Shown: piece by piece, positions 63,030-64,000 of the stretch | Layout: every line of letters begins with the position of its first letter | Position numbering within the stretch: the first letter of the stretch is position 1 | Notes under the pieces: model-generated | The model's database searches: none | The model's input: the letters and a program-made list of their open reading frames with translations, nothing else | What the model was told of the DNA's origin: nothing | Program-made: the position numbers and the translations under genes | Assembly: GCF_032854445.1 (NCBI RefSeq) | Contig: NC_088295.1 | Location: 24,475,385-24,539,384 of the forward strand | DNA length: 64,000 nt | Reading direction: 5' to 3' | Source of the DNA: Liolophura sinensis | Lineage: Eukaryota > Mollusca > Polyplacophora > Chitonida > Chitonidae

Positions 63030-63409
63030 TTTGATTGCGATTTAACGCAATACTCAATAACTTCTCGAACCCGTCTTCTGAGTGAGGAAACTGACTTGGT
63101 GTGTGCTTACGTGTGACGTACAGTACAGATTTGCACGCCATTTTGGTGGAAGACAAAAGGGCTGGACCGGTTTTTCTACGAACCTATAGGCCTCTGAACA
63201 AAAACCTTGCTGGGAAACTACAAATTTTGGCCAAGGCCAGGTTTGAACCTGCACCTAAAGCAACAACTGCAATGTAATAAGCCTTCTTTTGATAAATATC
63301 CGCAAGTTGGCATCAAAACTAACAAATTAAATGCACAAAACTGACTAGAACAAGCCAAGCCATATAAAGCTATAGTCGATACGTCTATCGTGGAGTCCTA
63401 TAGACATTT

Positions 63410-63561
63410 ATTGGTTTGATTGGTGTTCGACGCCGTACTCCAAAATATTTCACTTGTACAAATGCGGACAGCATTATGGTGGGAGGAAACTGAGCAGACC
63501 CCGGGGGGAAACCCACGACCATCTGCAGGTTGCTGAAGACCTCCCCACGTACGGCCGTAAT
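63410..63561 (-). mobile_element. tRNA-derived SINE, family A, 5'-truncated
   Basis: The plus strand shows tttgattggtgttcgacgcc, gtactccaaaatatttcact and tgggaggaaactgagcagac, ending at ccccacgtacggccgtaa; on the minus strand this is the body plus 3' tail without the tRNA head. A diverged sister piece (tttgattgcgatttaacgca) lies at about 63030-63070. Confidence 0.8.
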
Positions 63562-64000
63562 AAACACTGTAGTCCCAAAACAAATATAAAATCAACTATT
63601 ACTGATTCTTTACACATTCTAATCCCTTTATTCTCATCCACTCAGAAGGTGGTGTTGTAAACAGTATGAATACATTTACACAATAGGCCACGTAATTTTC
63701 GAGATTCAAAATTTAACATGGAGACCGTTTGAAAATCCCAAGATCGATCTTACATGTTTAGGCGAACCATAAAGTGTAGTAAAAAGATATCGACGATTTT
63801 GATCGAATGCGCAGGGCTCGTTTTCATGCGGGTTGTCCCCTGTCGCTGAAATGATCCTTTTTGCACGTGGAGCGGATGTGTGATTTCCAACAATGTTACA
63901 GATAAAACAATGTTACAGATAAAACAATGCACCTATGCATAAAATAAATCCACTATATTACCACTTTAGCTCTGTCCGCAAAGCGTCTACACACGCAATC
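63562..64000. other. Gene-free end of the window
   Basis: No coding or repeat feature recognised beyond a short direct duplication, aatgttacagataaaac, near 63893-63925. Confidence 0.4.

Overview
The window is nuclear DNA of an animal, most likely a mollusc (class not determined). It is AT-rich and poor in genes. Its two recognisable genes are cut into small exons with GT..AG introns. It is dotted with tRNA-derived SINE copies of a kind I know from bivalve and gastropod genomes, and with many minisatellites. There are no bacterial operons, CRISPR arrays or phage genes. Almost all long ORFs outside the two genes look like chance or come from repeats.

Layout. About 1-35 kb is a gene desert: a pyrimidine-rich minisatellite (3.0-4.7 kb), a nested foldback element of about 1 kb (5.75-6.78 kb), SINE copies (10.3 and 20.3 kb), a 55-bp array (12.9-13.4 kb), a long AT microsatellite (20.9 kb), an old ~270-bp tandem repeat (21.1-21.9 kb), a 22-bp array (26.7 kb) and a possible piggyBac transposase scrap (33.5 kb). 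One SOX-POU-like composite site lies at 18.5 kb. 35.1-51.6 kb, minus strand, is ALG1, the first mannosyltransferase of the dolichol-linked oligosaccharide pathway; I resolved it into 13 coding exons. 52.2-61.3 kb, plus strand, is ANKRD54, an ankyrin-repeat adaptor, resolved into 8 coding exons. The two genes are head to head, 579 bp apart between start codons, and probably share a promoter region. 61.4-64 kb holds only SINE pieces and simple repeats.

Function. ALG1 acts on the cytosolic face of the ER in N-glycosylation. ANKRD54 is a signalling and shuttling adaptor. I see no pathway link; their adjacency looks like promoter sharing.

Main oddities. (1) The last ALG1 intron is either 28 nt and out of frame or 41 nt and in frame, which points to a deletion, an assembly error or a very short intron. 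(2) An exact 54-bp tandem duplication in ANKRD54 intron 7 carries an open frame with phase-compatible splice acceptors. (3) There are two strong palindromic elements. (4) A 57-bp SINE tail with a perfect 10-bp target-site duplication splits a 31-bp tandem array. Exon joins were worked out by hand from splice consensus, codon phase and remembered similarity to the human proteins. No search or transcript data was used.
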